From Solirubrobacteraceae bacterium (GTDB taxonomy: Bacteria; Actinomycetota; Thermoleophilia; Solirubrobacterales; Solirubrobacteraceae): a DNA stretch of 42,851 nucleotides. Location: the NCBI GenBank assembly GCA_030725785.1, contig JANRFB010000074.1, forward strand, positions 1-42,851, in the 5' to 3' direction. Below, in pieces: positions 1 through 7,291 of this stretch. Position 1 is the first letter of the stretch, and every line of letters begins with the position of its first letter. The translations under genes were made by a program, and so were the position numbers. The notes beneath the pieces were generated by a model. It was not told where the DNA came from. It saw only the letters and a program-made list of their open reading frames with translations, and did no database searches.

Positions 1-628
1 AGAACTCCATCTCCATCTGCTCGAACTCGCGCGTGCGGAAGATGAAGTTGCCGGGCGTGATCTCGTTGCGGAACGACTTTCCTACCTGGGCAATTCCGAA
101 CGGCGGCTTCTTGCGCGAGAACTGCAGCACGTTTTTGAAGTTAATGAAGATGCCCTGCGCGGTCTCCGGGCGCAGATAGGCGATCGAGCCGGAATCCTTC
201 AGCGGGCCGACCGTCGTCTCAAACATCAAGTTGAATTCACGCGCCTCTGTCAGCTCGCAGTCGGGCCCCTCACCAGGCGGCTTGGAAGGCTTATTTGGGC
301 AGGCCAGCTGGTCGAGGTGATCGGCGCGGAAGCGTTGGCCGCAGTGCTTGCAGTCGACCATCGGATCGCTGAAGCCGCCGACGTGGCCGCTCGCCTCCCA
401 GACGCGCGGGTGCTGCAAAATCGCCGAGTCGAGTGCGACCACATCATCGCGCTGCTGCAGCAGCGAACGCCACCATTCGCCCTTGACGTTGGTCTTCAGC
501 AGCACGCCGTAGTGGCCGAAGTCGTAGGTCGAGCCGAGGCCGCCGTAAATCTCTGAGGAGGGGAAGATGAAGCCGCGTCTCTTGCAGAGCGCGACGATCT
601 TGTCCATTGTCACTGTGTCTTCGGCCAT
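1..628 (-). CDS. glyS: Glycyl-tRNA synthetase, N-terminal part (runs off window)
   Basis: Charges tRNA-Gly with glycine in the cytoplasm; a class II synthetase of the single-chain homodimer type. About 209 residues are visible and the rest lies beyond base 1. The start of the protein has the family's [12 protein letters not shown] stretch (residues 19-30), a Cys pair CKHCG (93-97) in the insert, RPETAQGIF (153-161) and class II motif 2, FRNEI (186-190), followed by [10 protein letters not shown]. The ATG at 628 is chosen because a TAGCAT box ends six bases upstream, which fits leaderless transcription; ATG at 607 is an alternative. It is divergent from the FmdB-like gene. Certain as to family. 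Confidence 0.96.
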   Translation of the reverse strand, partial: MAEDTVTMDKIVALCKRRGFIFPSSEIYGGLGSTYDFGHYGVLLKTNVKGEWWRSLLQQRDDVVALDSAILQHPRVWEASGHVGGFSDPMVDCKHCGQRFRADHLDQLACPNKPSKPPGEGPDCELTEAREFNLMFETTVGPLKDSGSIAYLRPETAQGIFINFKNVLQFSRKKPPFGIAQVGKSFRNEITPGNFIFRTREFEQMEMEF

Positions 629-634
629 GGCCCC

Positions 635-640
635 ATGCTA
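635..640 (-). promoter_or_regulatory. Predicted -10 box of glyS, leaderless start
   Basis: Minus-strand TAGCAT with six bases to the ATG at 628. It fits the TANNNT pattern repeated before many genes in this window. No -35 is claimed. Confidence 0.5.
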
Positions 641-675
641 CGGGGGCGGCGCGTGGCAATGCTCTGAGCCGCTCC

Positions 676-681
676 TATACT
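676..681 (+). promoter_or_regulatory. Predicted -10 box of the fmdB-like gene
   Basis: TATACT with nine bases to the ATG at 691, so transcription would begin at or next to the start codon. It supports the short start over an upstream in-frame ATG at 607. Confidence 0.5.
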
Positions 682-690
682 TCGGCCTCG

Positions 691-1053
691 ATGCCAACTT
701 ACGAGTACAGACGCCCAGACGGGACGACCTTCGAGATCGTGCAGAAGATGGCCGACGACGCGCTCAAGGTTGACCCCGAGACCGGCGTTCCGGTCGAGCG
801 CGTATTCCACCCCGTCGCGATCCACTTCAAGGGCAAGGGCTTCCACAACACCGACTACGGCACTAAGCGGCGCAACCGCGAGCTCGAAGCTTCCGCCAAA
901 GAGGGAGCCGACAAGCACGATGCGAAGACCGCCGAGAAGGCCAAGGCGAAGTCGGAATCCTCGTCCGGCGATGCGCCCAAGAGCGACCTGAAGCCAAAGG
1001 CCAAGAGCGAAGAGAAGAAGCCGAAGCCGCCGCCGCCCAGCTCGAAGGACTGA
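691..1053 (+). CDS. FmdB-like putative regulatory protein lacking its zinc cysteines
   Basis: A 120-residue protein that opens with MPTYEYR and contains FEIVQKMADDALK and FKGKGFHNTDYG, the fixed landmarks of the FmdB/putative regulatory protein family. The family normally carries two CxxC pairs forming a zinc ribbon; here the first is replaced by RRPDG and the second by DPETG, and the protein has no cysteine at all, so it cannot bind zinc in the usual way. Residues from about 60 on are a highly charged Lys/Glu/Ala tail ending in a run of prolines, likely disordered. Its molecular role is unknown. It is divergent from glyS and convergent with the LCP gene, with five bases between their ends. 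Confidence 0.85.
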   Translation: MPTYEYRRPDGTTFEIVQKMADDALKVDPETGVPVERVFHPVAIHFKGKGFHNTDYGTKRRNRELEASAKEGADKHDAKTAEKAKAKSESSSGDAPKSDLKPKAKSEEKKPKPPPPSSKD

Positions 1054-1058
1054 GCGCC

Positions 1059-2198
1059 CTAGCCGTCCAAGAACTTCTGTACTTGGCGCTCGCGAGAGGC
1101 TGGGCTTACCGTTAGGCCGGCGCCACCGTCTGGCAGCGTCACCGCTCCGTCAGGCTTGAGCACTGCGGGCGAGCCGCCGCCGGAGACGCCGATAGTCGCC
1201 GCTAGACCCAGCAGCCCTGCCGCGCCCATGTCGGAGGAGATCGTCTGTGGCGCACTCCAAGCGATAAATGGCCATCGGATGAAACCGAACGGCGAATGGA
1301 GCCGCGAGCGCATCGCGCTGATGATCTTCTGCTGGTTGACGACGCGCGTGAGATCGTTGTAGGAGGAGTTGCACTCGTTCTTTCGCGTCCGCGCCAGCGC
1401 CAGCGCCTGCTTGCCGTCGATGTGGTTCGTCCCCGCTTTTAGTCGCAGCGTGTAGCCACCGTTGGCAAAGCCGCCGTTGATCTTCGAGATCACGCAGCCG
1501 CCGGTGAAGTCGATTCCGCCCATCGAGTCGATCAGGTTGGGGAACTGGTCGAAGTTGACGACGATCACGTGGTTGATCTCGATTCCGAGATAGGAGCGCA
1601 GCGTGCGGATCGAGAGCTCGGCGCCGCCGAAGGCGAAGGCCGCGTTGACCTTGTTCAGCCCGTAGCCAGGAATGTCGACAACGGTGTCACGAGGAATCGA
1701 GAGCTTCGATCCGTCGCCGCCACCGACGCGCATTAGCTGAATCGAGTCGGAGCGGCTCGGGCCCGAGGTCGCGGCGCCTGGCTCCTTCGTTCCTTTGGCG
1801 CGCAGGTCGGAGCCGAGAATCAGAACATTGGTCGGTGAGATGATCGGCAGACCTGGTTGGTTGAGCGCCGCTTTCGCCTTGCTGTCAACTTGGTCTTGGA
1901 GGAACTGGGCGCTGAAGAGGAAGATCACGAAGCTCAGCAGGACCCAGCCGATCACGGCAAGGACGACGGTCTTGATAATCCGCCGCAGAGTCCACTTCTT
2001 GCGCTGGCGCTTGGGCCGCGGCTGGCGTGGCTGGCGTGGCTGGCGTCGCTGGCGTGGCTGGCGTGGCTGGCGTGGCTCCTTCCCCGGTGGCTCCGGCGGC
2101 TCGGTCGGTCGTGCACGCGGGCGCGAGCGGTACACGTTGTAAGTGGCGGTTGGGTCGCGCTCAGGCGGCTCGTTCGGCTTTCGTGGGTCAGGTGACAC
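1059..2198 (-). CDS. LytR-CpsA-Psr (LCP) family wall-polymer ligase
   Basis: A 379-residue type II membrane protein. LCP proteins move teichoic-acid-like polymers, capsule or arabinogalactan from the lipid carrier to peptidoglycan outside the membrane. Residues 1-70 are cytoplasmic and extremely rich in Pro/Arg/Gln, 76-97 form one membrane helix, and about 124-310 are the LCP domain: NVLILGSD, SDSIQLMRV, LSIPRDTVVDIPG (with the Arg-Asp pair R170/D171), KVNAAFAFGG, NFDQFPNLIDSMGGID and ALARTRK. The last about 60 residues are Gly/Pro rich. The start is GTG at 2198. The gene is divergent from the ROK kinase with only seven bases between the two start codons. It could serve the polymer made by the operon at 4002-10971, but this is inference. 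Confidence 0.92.
   Translation of the reverse strand: MSPDPRKPNEPPERDPTATYNVYRSRPRARPTEPPEPPGKEPRQPRQPRQRRQPRQPRQPRPKRQRKKWTLRRIIKTVVLAVIGWVLLSFVIFLFSAQFLQDQVDSKAKAALNQPGLPIISPTNVLILGSDLRAKGTKEPGAATSGPSRSDSIQLMRVGGGDGSKLSIPRDTVVDIPGYGLNKVNAAFAFGGAELSIRTLRSYLGIEINHVIVVNFDQFPNLIDSMGGIDFTGGCVISKINGGFANGGYTLRLKAGTNHIDGKQALALARTRKNECNSSYNDLTRVVNQQKIISAMRSRLHSPFGFIRWPFIAWSAPQTISSDMGAAGLLGLAATIGVSGGGSPAVLKPDGAVTLPDGGAGLTVSPASRERQVQKFLDG
2022..2075. repeat. Six 9-bp tandem repeats inside the LCP gene
   Basis: Unit CTGGCGTGG (plus strand) six times in a row, with one changed base in the third copy. Read on the minus strand it encodes the Pro-Arg-Gln run in the cytoplasmic N-terminus of the LCP protein. 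The unit is a multiple of three, so copy-number change would keep the frame. Confidence 0.9.
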
Positions 2199-2205
2199 TG
2201 CCGGT

Positions 2206-3174
2206 ATGGTGGCGGCTGTGGCGGCTAACTGCGCAATTGGCGTTGATCTTGGGGGTACAAAGATGCTCGTCGGCGTTGTCGACGAGTCGCTCGGTGTGCT
2301 TCACCGGGTTCAGCAGTCGACCGATGTCGACGACGCTGGTGAGCTCCTCGATCGGCTCGCCGAGATGGTCGATGAGGCGCTCGAGGCCGCGCCAGGTGAG
2401 GTTTGCGGTGTCGGTTTCGGGGTCGCCGGCATCCTCGACTCCAAGACCGGGATGATCGCGGCCTCGCCGCACCTGCCGCTGACCGGCGTGCCGTTTGAAG
2501 CTTTGATGGGAGAGCGGCTCGGTGTGCCGGTCGCGGTCGATAACGACGGCAACACCTCGATGCTGGCCGAGTGGCTCCACGGCGCCGCTAAGGGTGCGAG
2601 CGACGCGGTGATGCTGACCGTTGGCACTGGGATCGGCGGCGGCATCGTTGCCAACGGCGGCCTTGTTCGCGGCAGCAGCGGTGGCGGAGCTGAGTTCGGC
2701 CACATGGTGGTTGAGCAGGATGGCGAGCAATGCAGCTGCGGCGGCCGCGGCCACTTCGAGTGGTACGCATCCGGTGATGCGATTGGCCGTGCCGGTCAGC
2801 GGGCGGTGGATGCGAGCCCCGACTCGGCGCTCGCGGCGGCCGCGGCCGAAGGACGCGAGGTAACCGGAGCGCTGGTCACCGAACTCGCTCACGACGGCGA
2901 TGCGACGTCGATCGCAGCGATCGTTGAAGTCGGCAGGCGGCTGGGGCAGGGGATGGTTTCGGTCGCAAATATCTTCAACCCGCAGCTGATCGTCGTAGGT
3001 GGCGGCGCAATCGCCGCCGGTGAACTGCTGCTGGCCCCGGCTCGCGAAGTGGTCGCGCGCGAGGCGCTCGCTTCGCTCGGTGCGAACGTCGCCATTGTGC
3101 CCGCCGAGTTTGGCGCCGACGCCGGCGTAATCGGCGGCGCCGTATTGGCCTTCGAGCAGTTTGCGCGAGCGTGA
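2206..3174 (+). CDS. ROK family sugar kinase, probably glucokinase
   Basis: A 322-residue cytoplasmic kinase that phosphorylates a hexose with ATP, most likely glucose at C6. It has the N-terminal phosphate loop DLGGTK (14-19), the catalytic DND (112-114), the second phosphate motif GTGIGGG (140-146), EFGH (163-166) and the ROK zinc signature CSCGGRGHFE, where the third cysteine of the usual CxCGxxGC is His183. The ATG at 2206 is chosen because upstream in-frame starts would run into the divergent LCP gene. Its end overlaps rsmI (GTGA). Sugar specificity cannot be fixed by eye; other ROK members use N-acetylmannosamine or fructose. Confidence 0.88.
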   Translation: MVAAVAANCAIGVDLGGTKMLVGVVDESLGVLHRVQQSTDVDDAGELLDRLAEMVDEALEAAPGEVCGVGFGVAGILDSKTGMIAASPHLPLTGVPFEALMGERLGVPVAVDNDGNTSMLAEWLHGAAKGASDAVMLTVGTGIGGGIVANGGLVRGSSGGGAEFGHMVVEQDGEQCSCGGRGHFEWYASGDAIGRAGQRAVDASPDSALAAAAAEGREVTGALVTELAHDGDATSIAAIVEVGRRLGQGMVSVANIFNPQLIVVGGGAIAAGELLLAPAREVVAREALASLGANVAIVPAEFGADAGVIGGAVLAFEQFARA

Positions 3175-3995
3175 GCGCCGCCGCAAACGGGCGACTGATT
3201 GTCTGCCCAACGCCGATCGGCAACCTTGAGGACATCACGCTGCGCGCGATCGAAGCGCTCCGTGGCGCCGACGTGATCGCCTGCGAGGACACGCGCACGA
3301 CGAAGGTGCTGCTCGACCGCTACGAAATCACGACGCCGCGCGTTCGGTACGACGAGCATGCCGAGAAGCGCGCGACGCCGGCGCTGATTGGGCGGATCGC
3401 CGGCGGCGAAACGGTAGCGCTGGTCAGCGACGCCGGCACGCCGCTGGTGAGCGATCCGGGCTTCGTGCTGCTGCAGGCGGCGCTGGCGGCGGGGCTGACG
3501 GTAGAGGTGCTACCGGGGCCAAGCTCGGTCCTGACTGCGCTGGTTGCTTCCGGCCTGCCCGCAGAGCATTGGCGCTTCGTCGGCTTCCTGCCGCGCAAGC
3601 GCGGCGAGATGCTCGAGCTGCTTGAGAACTCTGAGACGGTCGTTGCTTTCGAGTCGCCCCGCCGCGCCGGGGCGACTCTGGCTCTGCTTGCTGAGCTCGA
3701 CGCCGAGCGGCCGGTCGCTCTATGCCGCGAGATGACGAAGCGTTTCGAGGAGATCGTCCGCGGCAGCGCCGCCGAACTCGCGGAGCGCTATGCGGCGACC
3801 GCACCTAAGGGCGAGGTGGTGCTGGTGATCGGAGCAGCGCAGGCCGGCAGCGGCGACCGCGCAAGCGCCGAGCAGGCCGTTCGTGAACTTGTTGCAGCCG
3901 GCGCCAAACCGCGCCCCGCAGCAACGGTGATCGCCGGGCTGACGGGGCTAAGCGCAAACGAGCTTTACCGCGCTGTCGCTGCCTCCGGCGACTGA
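3171..3995 (+). CDS. rsmI: 16S rRNA (cytidine-1402 2'-O) methyltransferase RsmI
   Basis: A 274-residue tetrapyrrole-methylase-fold enzyme that uses S-adenosylmethionine to methylate the ribose of C1402 at the ribosomal P site. Family landmarks are PTPIGNLEDITLRA near residues 12-26, CEDTRTTKVLL, ALVSDAGTPLVSDPG, LPGPSSVLTALVASGLP and the ESPRR motif. The length is normal. It starts at GTG 3171, overlapping the stop of the ROK gene by four bases, so the two are probably cotranscribed and coupled. Its 3' end meets the convergent formyltransferase-like gene with six bases between, leaving no room for a separate terminator. Confidence 0.96.
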   Translation: MSAAANGRLIVCPTPIGNLEDITLRAIEALRGADVIACEDTRTTKVLLDRYEITTPRVRYDEHAEKRATPALIGRIAGGETVALVSDAGTPLVSDPGFVLLQAALAAGLTVEVLPGPSSVLTALVASGLPAEHWRFVGFLPRKRGEMLELLENSETVVAFESPRRAGATLALLAELDAERPVALCREMTKRFEEIVRGSAAELAERYAATAPKGEVVLVIGAAQAGSGDRASAEQAVRELVAAGAKPRPAATVIAGLTGLSANELYRAVAASGD

Positions 3996-4001
3996 ATCGC
4001 G

Positions 4002-4871
4002 TTAGGCAGCTGGAAAGAGCTGCGCCAGCGCCGCGCTGCGAAGTTGCGGCGCCATGAAGTGGAAGGTGACGCCGACATTGAGGTCTTGCGGTGTGGAGGG
4101 CAGCGCAGCGAAGTCGCTTGCCGGCTCGAAAATCTGGCTGACAACAAACTCGGCGCGGATCAGCGGATCGATGAACGAGAAGAGCGAGCGGTAGAGCGTG
4201 TCGTCATCGGGGCGCTCAGCGGTGGAAAGAGGGATTGCCAGTGGCGGCAGTTCGGTCGCCCCGAGCAGGTCGCCGTCGTCGAGTCGAGGCGTCATTAGGA
4301 AGGCTGAAACCCCAGGCCGCCCGCGCACCATCAAGGACCACAGCAGAACGTCTGCGCCGCGCACGTCAGGGAGGAAACCGGTGTGAACGTGGATCACGCG
4401 CAGCCCCGGAAGCTCGAGGATCTCGGCCGGCATGATGCCGCCACCGCTGAATAGCAGCAGCTCGGCTCCGCTGGCTGCGATCGCCTCGCGTAGCGCTGGA
4501 TCGCGGTAGCCGCTGACGGCAACGCGCTCGACCGGTGCTCCGAAGTCGTCGTAAGAGAAGGAGTCGAACATCTCGCTGATCAAGCCGGCAGGGTCGTCCA
4601 GCTGGCCCGCGAGCCCCGCCGTGATCGCCGCCATCAGCTCGCGGTTTCCGGCGCGGGTGCGGTGCGGGTGAAAGTTGTGAGCCCGCTCCTGGGCCTTCTC
4701 GGCCTTTGCAAGGCCGCGGCCGGTGACCTTCGCAAACGGTCCGCTGCGCGGGTCCTTGATCATCAAAATAATCCGCTCTGGGATCATTCCGGCGCGCTTC
4801 ATTCGTGCGAGGTAGGCGCGCGCCTGCGGACCTTCCCATGCCAGCACCGTTAGTGGAATCTGGCGGCTCAT
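4002..4871 (-). CDS. Formyltransferase-like protein, last gene of the polymer operon
   Basis: A 289-residue protein. Residues about 130-210 have the formyltransferase fold pattern: a Gly-rich SGGGIMP, a strand leading to HVHTGFLPDVRG (161-172) and RLDDGDLLG (197-204). In 10-formyl-tetrahydrofolate enzymes such as methionyl-tRNA or sugar-nucleotide formyltransferases the triad is Asn-x-His plus Asp in DxGD. Here His163 and Asp198 are kept but the Asn position is His161, so activity or chemistry may differ. The N-terminal half, with an Arg/His-rich middle, is not recognised. It overlaps the preceding gene by four bases (ATGA) and ends the operon. It might formylate an amino sugar or a phosphate substituent, or act as a hydrolase; the substrate is unknown. 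Confidence 0.7.
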   Translation of the reverse strand: MSRQIPLTVLAWEGPQARAYLARMKRAGMIPERIILMIKDPRSGPFAKVTGRGLAKAEKAQERAHNFHPHRTRAGNRELMAAITAGLAGQLDDPAGLISEMFDSFSYDDFGAPVERVAVSGYRDPALREAIAASGAELLLFSGGGIMPAEILELPGLRVIHVHTGFLPDVRGADVLLWSLMVRGRPGVSAFLMTPRLDDGDLLGATELPPLAIPLSTAERPDDDTLYRSLFSFIDPLIRAEFVVSQIFEPASDFAALPSTPQDLNVGVTFHFMAPQLRSAALAQLFPAA

Positions 4872-5326
4872 TTTGCGCCTGCGCTATTGGCGACGGCGGC
4901 GCTGAAGCTGCGCTGCGCCCAGCCGCTGAGTTCGGCTCGCAGCGGCATCTGCTCGTTCTGATCGATTACCTTCAGCGCGCTATTGAGGCACTTCAGCGAC
5001 CAGCCGTCGTCATCGGTTCCGGCTGCGGCAGGCTCAGCGTTGATCAGCAGCACGCAGGCTGCGCCAGCTACAACCTCGGGCGCTGCCAGCGGCGCCTCCT
5101 TATCTGGTTTCCAGTCGGCGCTGTAATCGGCCTGGAGCCGCTTGAAGACGTCGATCTGGCGGCAGAGCTCGTTGATCTCGGTGCGCTCCTCACCTGGCGC
5201 TGCGATGCCAGCGGCGAGCCGCGAGGCAACAACTGCGGCGCTGCTGATCTGCCCTTGCGCCGTCGCAGATGCGGCCGGCTGAAGCGCGGCTATCTGGGCG
5301 GTGATTTCGTCGTGCTCAGTCGTCAT
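4868..5326 (-). CDS. Unknown protein in the polymer operon
   Basis: A 152-residue protein not recognised from its sequence. It has no signal peptide and no membrane helix. The N-terminal half is Ala-rich and likely helical; the middle has ERTEINELCRQIDVFKRLQ, an amphipathic stretch; the C-terminal part has CLNSALKVIDQ. Three cysteines are scattered without a metal motif. It starts eight bases after the glycerophosphotransferase stop and overlaps the start of the formyltransferase-like gene (ATGA), so translation is coupled and a role in the same pathway is likely. An accessory or scaffold subunit is one possibility, without direct evidence. Confidence 0.75.
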   Translation of the reverse strand: MTTEHDEITAQIAALQPAASATAQGQISSAAVVASRLAAGIAAPGEERTEINELCRQIDVFKRLQADYSADWKPDKEAPLAAPEVVAGAACVLLINAEPAAAGTDDDGWSLKCLNSALKVIDQNEQMPLRAELSGWAQRSFSAAVANSAGAK

Positions 5327-5334
5327 TGGGAAGC

Positions 5335-6498
5335 TCAGCGCTGAAGATAACGGTCGGCCTTCTCCGCGATCACGTCGGCGGCAACGGCGCCGCTGCGCCC
5401 GACGTTGTAGATGTTGGCTTCGCGCGCAGAGCGGATCGAGCTGATCCAGCGATCGCGGTCGCCGACCAGCTCAGCTACTGCGGCGCCGATCTGCTCCGGG
5501 CTGTCAGGGCCGACTACCTTGCCGATCTGCTCGCGCACTGTCGCTTCAAAGGGCTCGATCCCAAGCTCCTCGTAGCCGGGGTTGTTGACCTTGCGCGGCA
5601 CGTCGATGAAGAGCACCGGCCGCTCGGTTCCAAAGGCAAACTCGAGCGCCGCCCCAGACCAGTCGCTGACCATCAGGTCGGCTCGCTGGAGCGAATCCTG
5701 TGAGGCGACGTTCTCTTCGAGTGAAAAGCTTGGATCACCAGCAAAGCGCTCGGCAAGCCGATCGATCGCGGCCGGGGTGTGCTTGCGCGTCATCGGATGG
5801 GGCCGCGCGATCACGGCAGCGCCGGTCGCCAGCAGCGCTTCGATCACATCGTCGCCGCAGCTTTCAAAGAGGCAGTTTGGTCCCCACGACGGCGCGACGA
5901 CGATTAGCGGCTGCTCGTTCGGCGCGCGCTGCTCGTCGGTCAGCCCGGCGCGCCGCTCGATGATTCTGTCGAGCCTCCCGTAGCCATGTTCAATGAGCTC
6001 CTTCTCTGGCAGCCCGTGGAGCTCCTCGCGGCGGCGGGTCTCGGCGACCATGTAGGGGCCGACGCAGAGAATCGCTTCGTAGAAGTCAAAGCCATCGGGC
6101 TCGTAGATCATGTGCGTGCTGGCCATCGAGTGGTGGACGTAGAGATGCTGGGTGCCGAGCGAATCGGTCAGGCGGCTCTTCGGCAGCAGCTTCGTACCTA
6201 GCTGCGGCACGGTCGCGACGACGACGCCGGCCTCCATTGTCTGGAAGGTGAACGCGCGCTTGGCTCCCTCGCCGATGTTGAAGACGTGCATTCCCTCAGG
6301 GGTGTCGCTTAGCAGTGGGTCGGAGTCGCTCGAAGTGAGGTAGGCCAGCTCGCGGCCGTGGCGGCCGAGCAGCTCACCAACGATCGGCTCGTAGTGTGGC
6401 CACGAGCCGCCGTCCTCGGCGTAAAATGTGATCGCCCTCTGCGCCTTCGTCAGCTTCCCGTACTTCGGCTTGCCGCCGTCTTTTTTGAACAGGCCCAT
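5335..6498 (-). CDS. CDP-glycerol:glycerophosphotransferase-family protein
   Basis: A 387-residue protein of the TagB/TagF-like family, which transfers glycerol phosphate or ribitol phosphate from a CDP-linked donor to a growing polymer at the inner membrane face. Visible landmarks are YVHHSMAS (120-127, at the position of the family's catalytic-region His), RPHP (232-235) and the donor-binding SDWSGAALEFAFG (278-290) followed by RPVLFIDV. There is no membrane helix, so it is probably peripheral. It lies eight bases after the cytidylyltransferase gene, which is compatible with using that enzyme's CDP-activated product. It could be a polymerase or a transferase for a phosphoramidate or similar substituent; the donor is not fixed by sequence. 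Confidence 0.85.
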   Translation of the reverse strand: MGLFKKDGGKPKYGKLTKAQRAITFYAEDGGSWPHYEPIVGELLGRHGRELAYLTSSDSDPLLSDTPEGMHVFNIGEGAKRAFTFQTMEAGVVVATVPQLGTKLLPKSRLTDSLGTQHLYVHHSMASTHMIYEPDGFDFYEAILCVGPYMVAETRRREELHGLPEKELIEHGYGRLDRIIERRAGLTDEQRAPNEQPLIVVAPSWGPNCLFESCGDDVIEALLATGAAVIARPHPMTRKHTPAAIDRLAERFAGDPSFSLEENVASQDSLQRADLMVSDWSGAALEFAFGTERPVLFIDVPRKVNNPGYEELGIEPFEATVREQIGKVVGPDSPEQIGAAVAELVGDRDRWISSIRSAREANIYNVGRSGAVAADVIAEKADRYLQR

Positions 6499-6505
6499 CC
6501 TTCGC

Positions 6506-7291
6506 TCAGTCGCGCAGCGGGTCGAAGCGGGTGTCTAGCAGGCCGCGGGTGTGGAGCTCTTCGAAGCGGTCGAGGTCGTCAACCGTGTCAACTTCGAGCC
6601 AGCCGCCTTCGACCGGCACGGCGTGGACGGCGATTCCGGAATCGATCAGGTGCTGGAGCAGGTCGGTCATGTACATCGCGTCCGGCGTGCGGCCGCCAAA
6701 GCGGGTCTCCGGGTCGATCGCGTCGATCGCCGCGACGATCTGCTGCGCGCCGCGTGCGGACACGCGAATCAGGCCCATGTACTGACCCTCAATTTCGTCA
6801 AGGCTTTTCGGCGGGTTGCCCAGTTCGATCACGTTGCCGTCGCCGTCGAGACGCAGCGTTTCGGCGTCCTCGAGCGGGTCTTCCATCCGCATCGCCCAAA
6901 GGCTCTGCCAGCCAAGGTCGATCGTGATTGAAACGTCGGCCTCGTCTGCCAGCAGCGCTTTGACGATGTTCGGCTGGTAGATGATGTCGCCGTAGGCGAT
7001 CAGCAGGTCTTCGCCGCTGAGCAGCTGCTCGCGCGCGGCGATCAGACTGACGACCATGTTGGTCGAATCAAAGCGCGGGTTGTGGACGCGGCGCGTGCCG
7101 TAGCTCTCAAGCTGGTCGGCGCGGTAGCCAGTGGCGATCGTGATGTCGCTAACGCCAACCCGCGTGAGCACTTCGAGCTGCCACTCCAGCAGCGGCTTGC
7201 CAGCCAACGGCACCAGCGCCTTGGGGCGGTCTTCGGTGTACGGCCGCAGGCGGTTGCCTTCTCCGGCGGCGAGGATAATTGCGCGGGTCAT
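6506..7291 (-). CDS. LicC/Cj1416-type cytidylyltransferase
   Basis: A 261-residue nucleotidyltransferase. It has LAAGEGNRLRPYTEDRPKAL (8-26: the nucleotide loop and catalytic Arg/Lys), NPRFDSTNMVVSL (71-83), YGD with the metal-binding Asp102, and a C-terminal WLEVDTVDDL. The Asn-x-x-x-Ser-Leu pattern is that of the phosphocholine cytidylyltransferase (LicC) branch, to which the Campylobacter L-glutamine-phosphate cytidylyltransferase Cj1416 also belongs. With a glutamine-kinase-like and an amidohydrolase gene directly upstream, conversion of L-glutamine phosphate and CTP to CDP-L-glutamine is the favoured role. It abuts the amidohydrolase gene without a gap. Phosphocholine or glycerol phosphate are alternative substrates. 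Confidence 0.85.
   Translation of the reverse strand: MTRAIILAAGEGNRLRPYTEDRPKALVPLAGKPLLEWQLEVLTRVGVSDITIATGYRADQLESYGTRRVHNPRFDSTNMVVSLIAAREQLLSGEDLLIAYGDIIYQPNIVKALLADEADVSITIDLGWQSLWAMRMEDPLEDAETLRLDGDGNVIELGNPPKSLDEIEGQYMGLIRVSARGAQQIVAAIDAIDPETRFGGRTPDAMYMTDLLQHLIDSGIAVHAVPVEGGWLEVDTVDDLDRFEELHTRGLLDTRFDPLRD

Noticed and set aside
2143-2205. N-terminal extension of the ROK kinase
   Set aside because: It would run into the LCP coding region; the kinase fold begins right after ATG 2206.
2188-3210. 340-residue open frame on the minus strand
   Set aside because: Antisense to the ROK kinase, no motif, and it would overlap both the LCP gene and rsmI.
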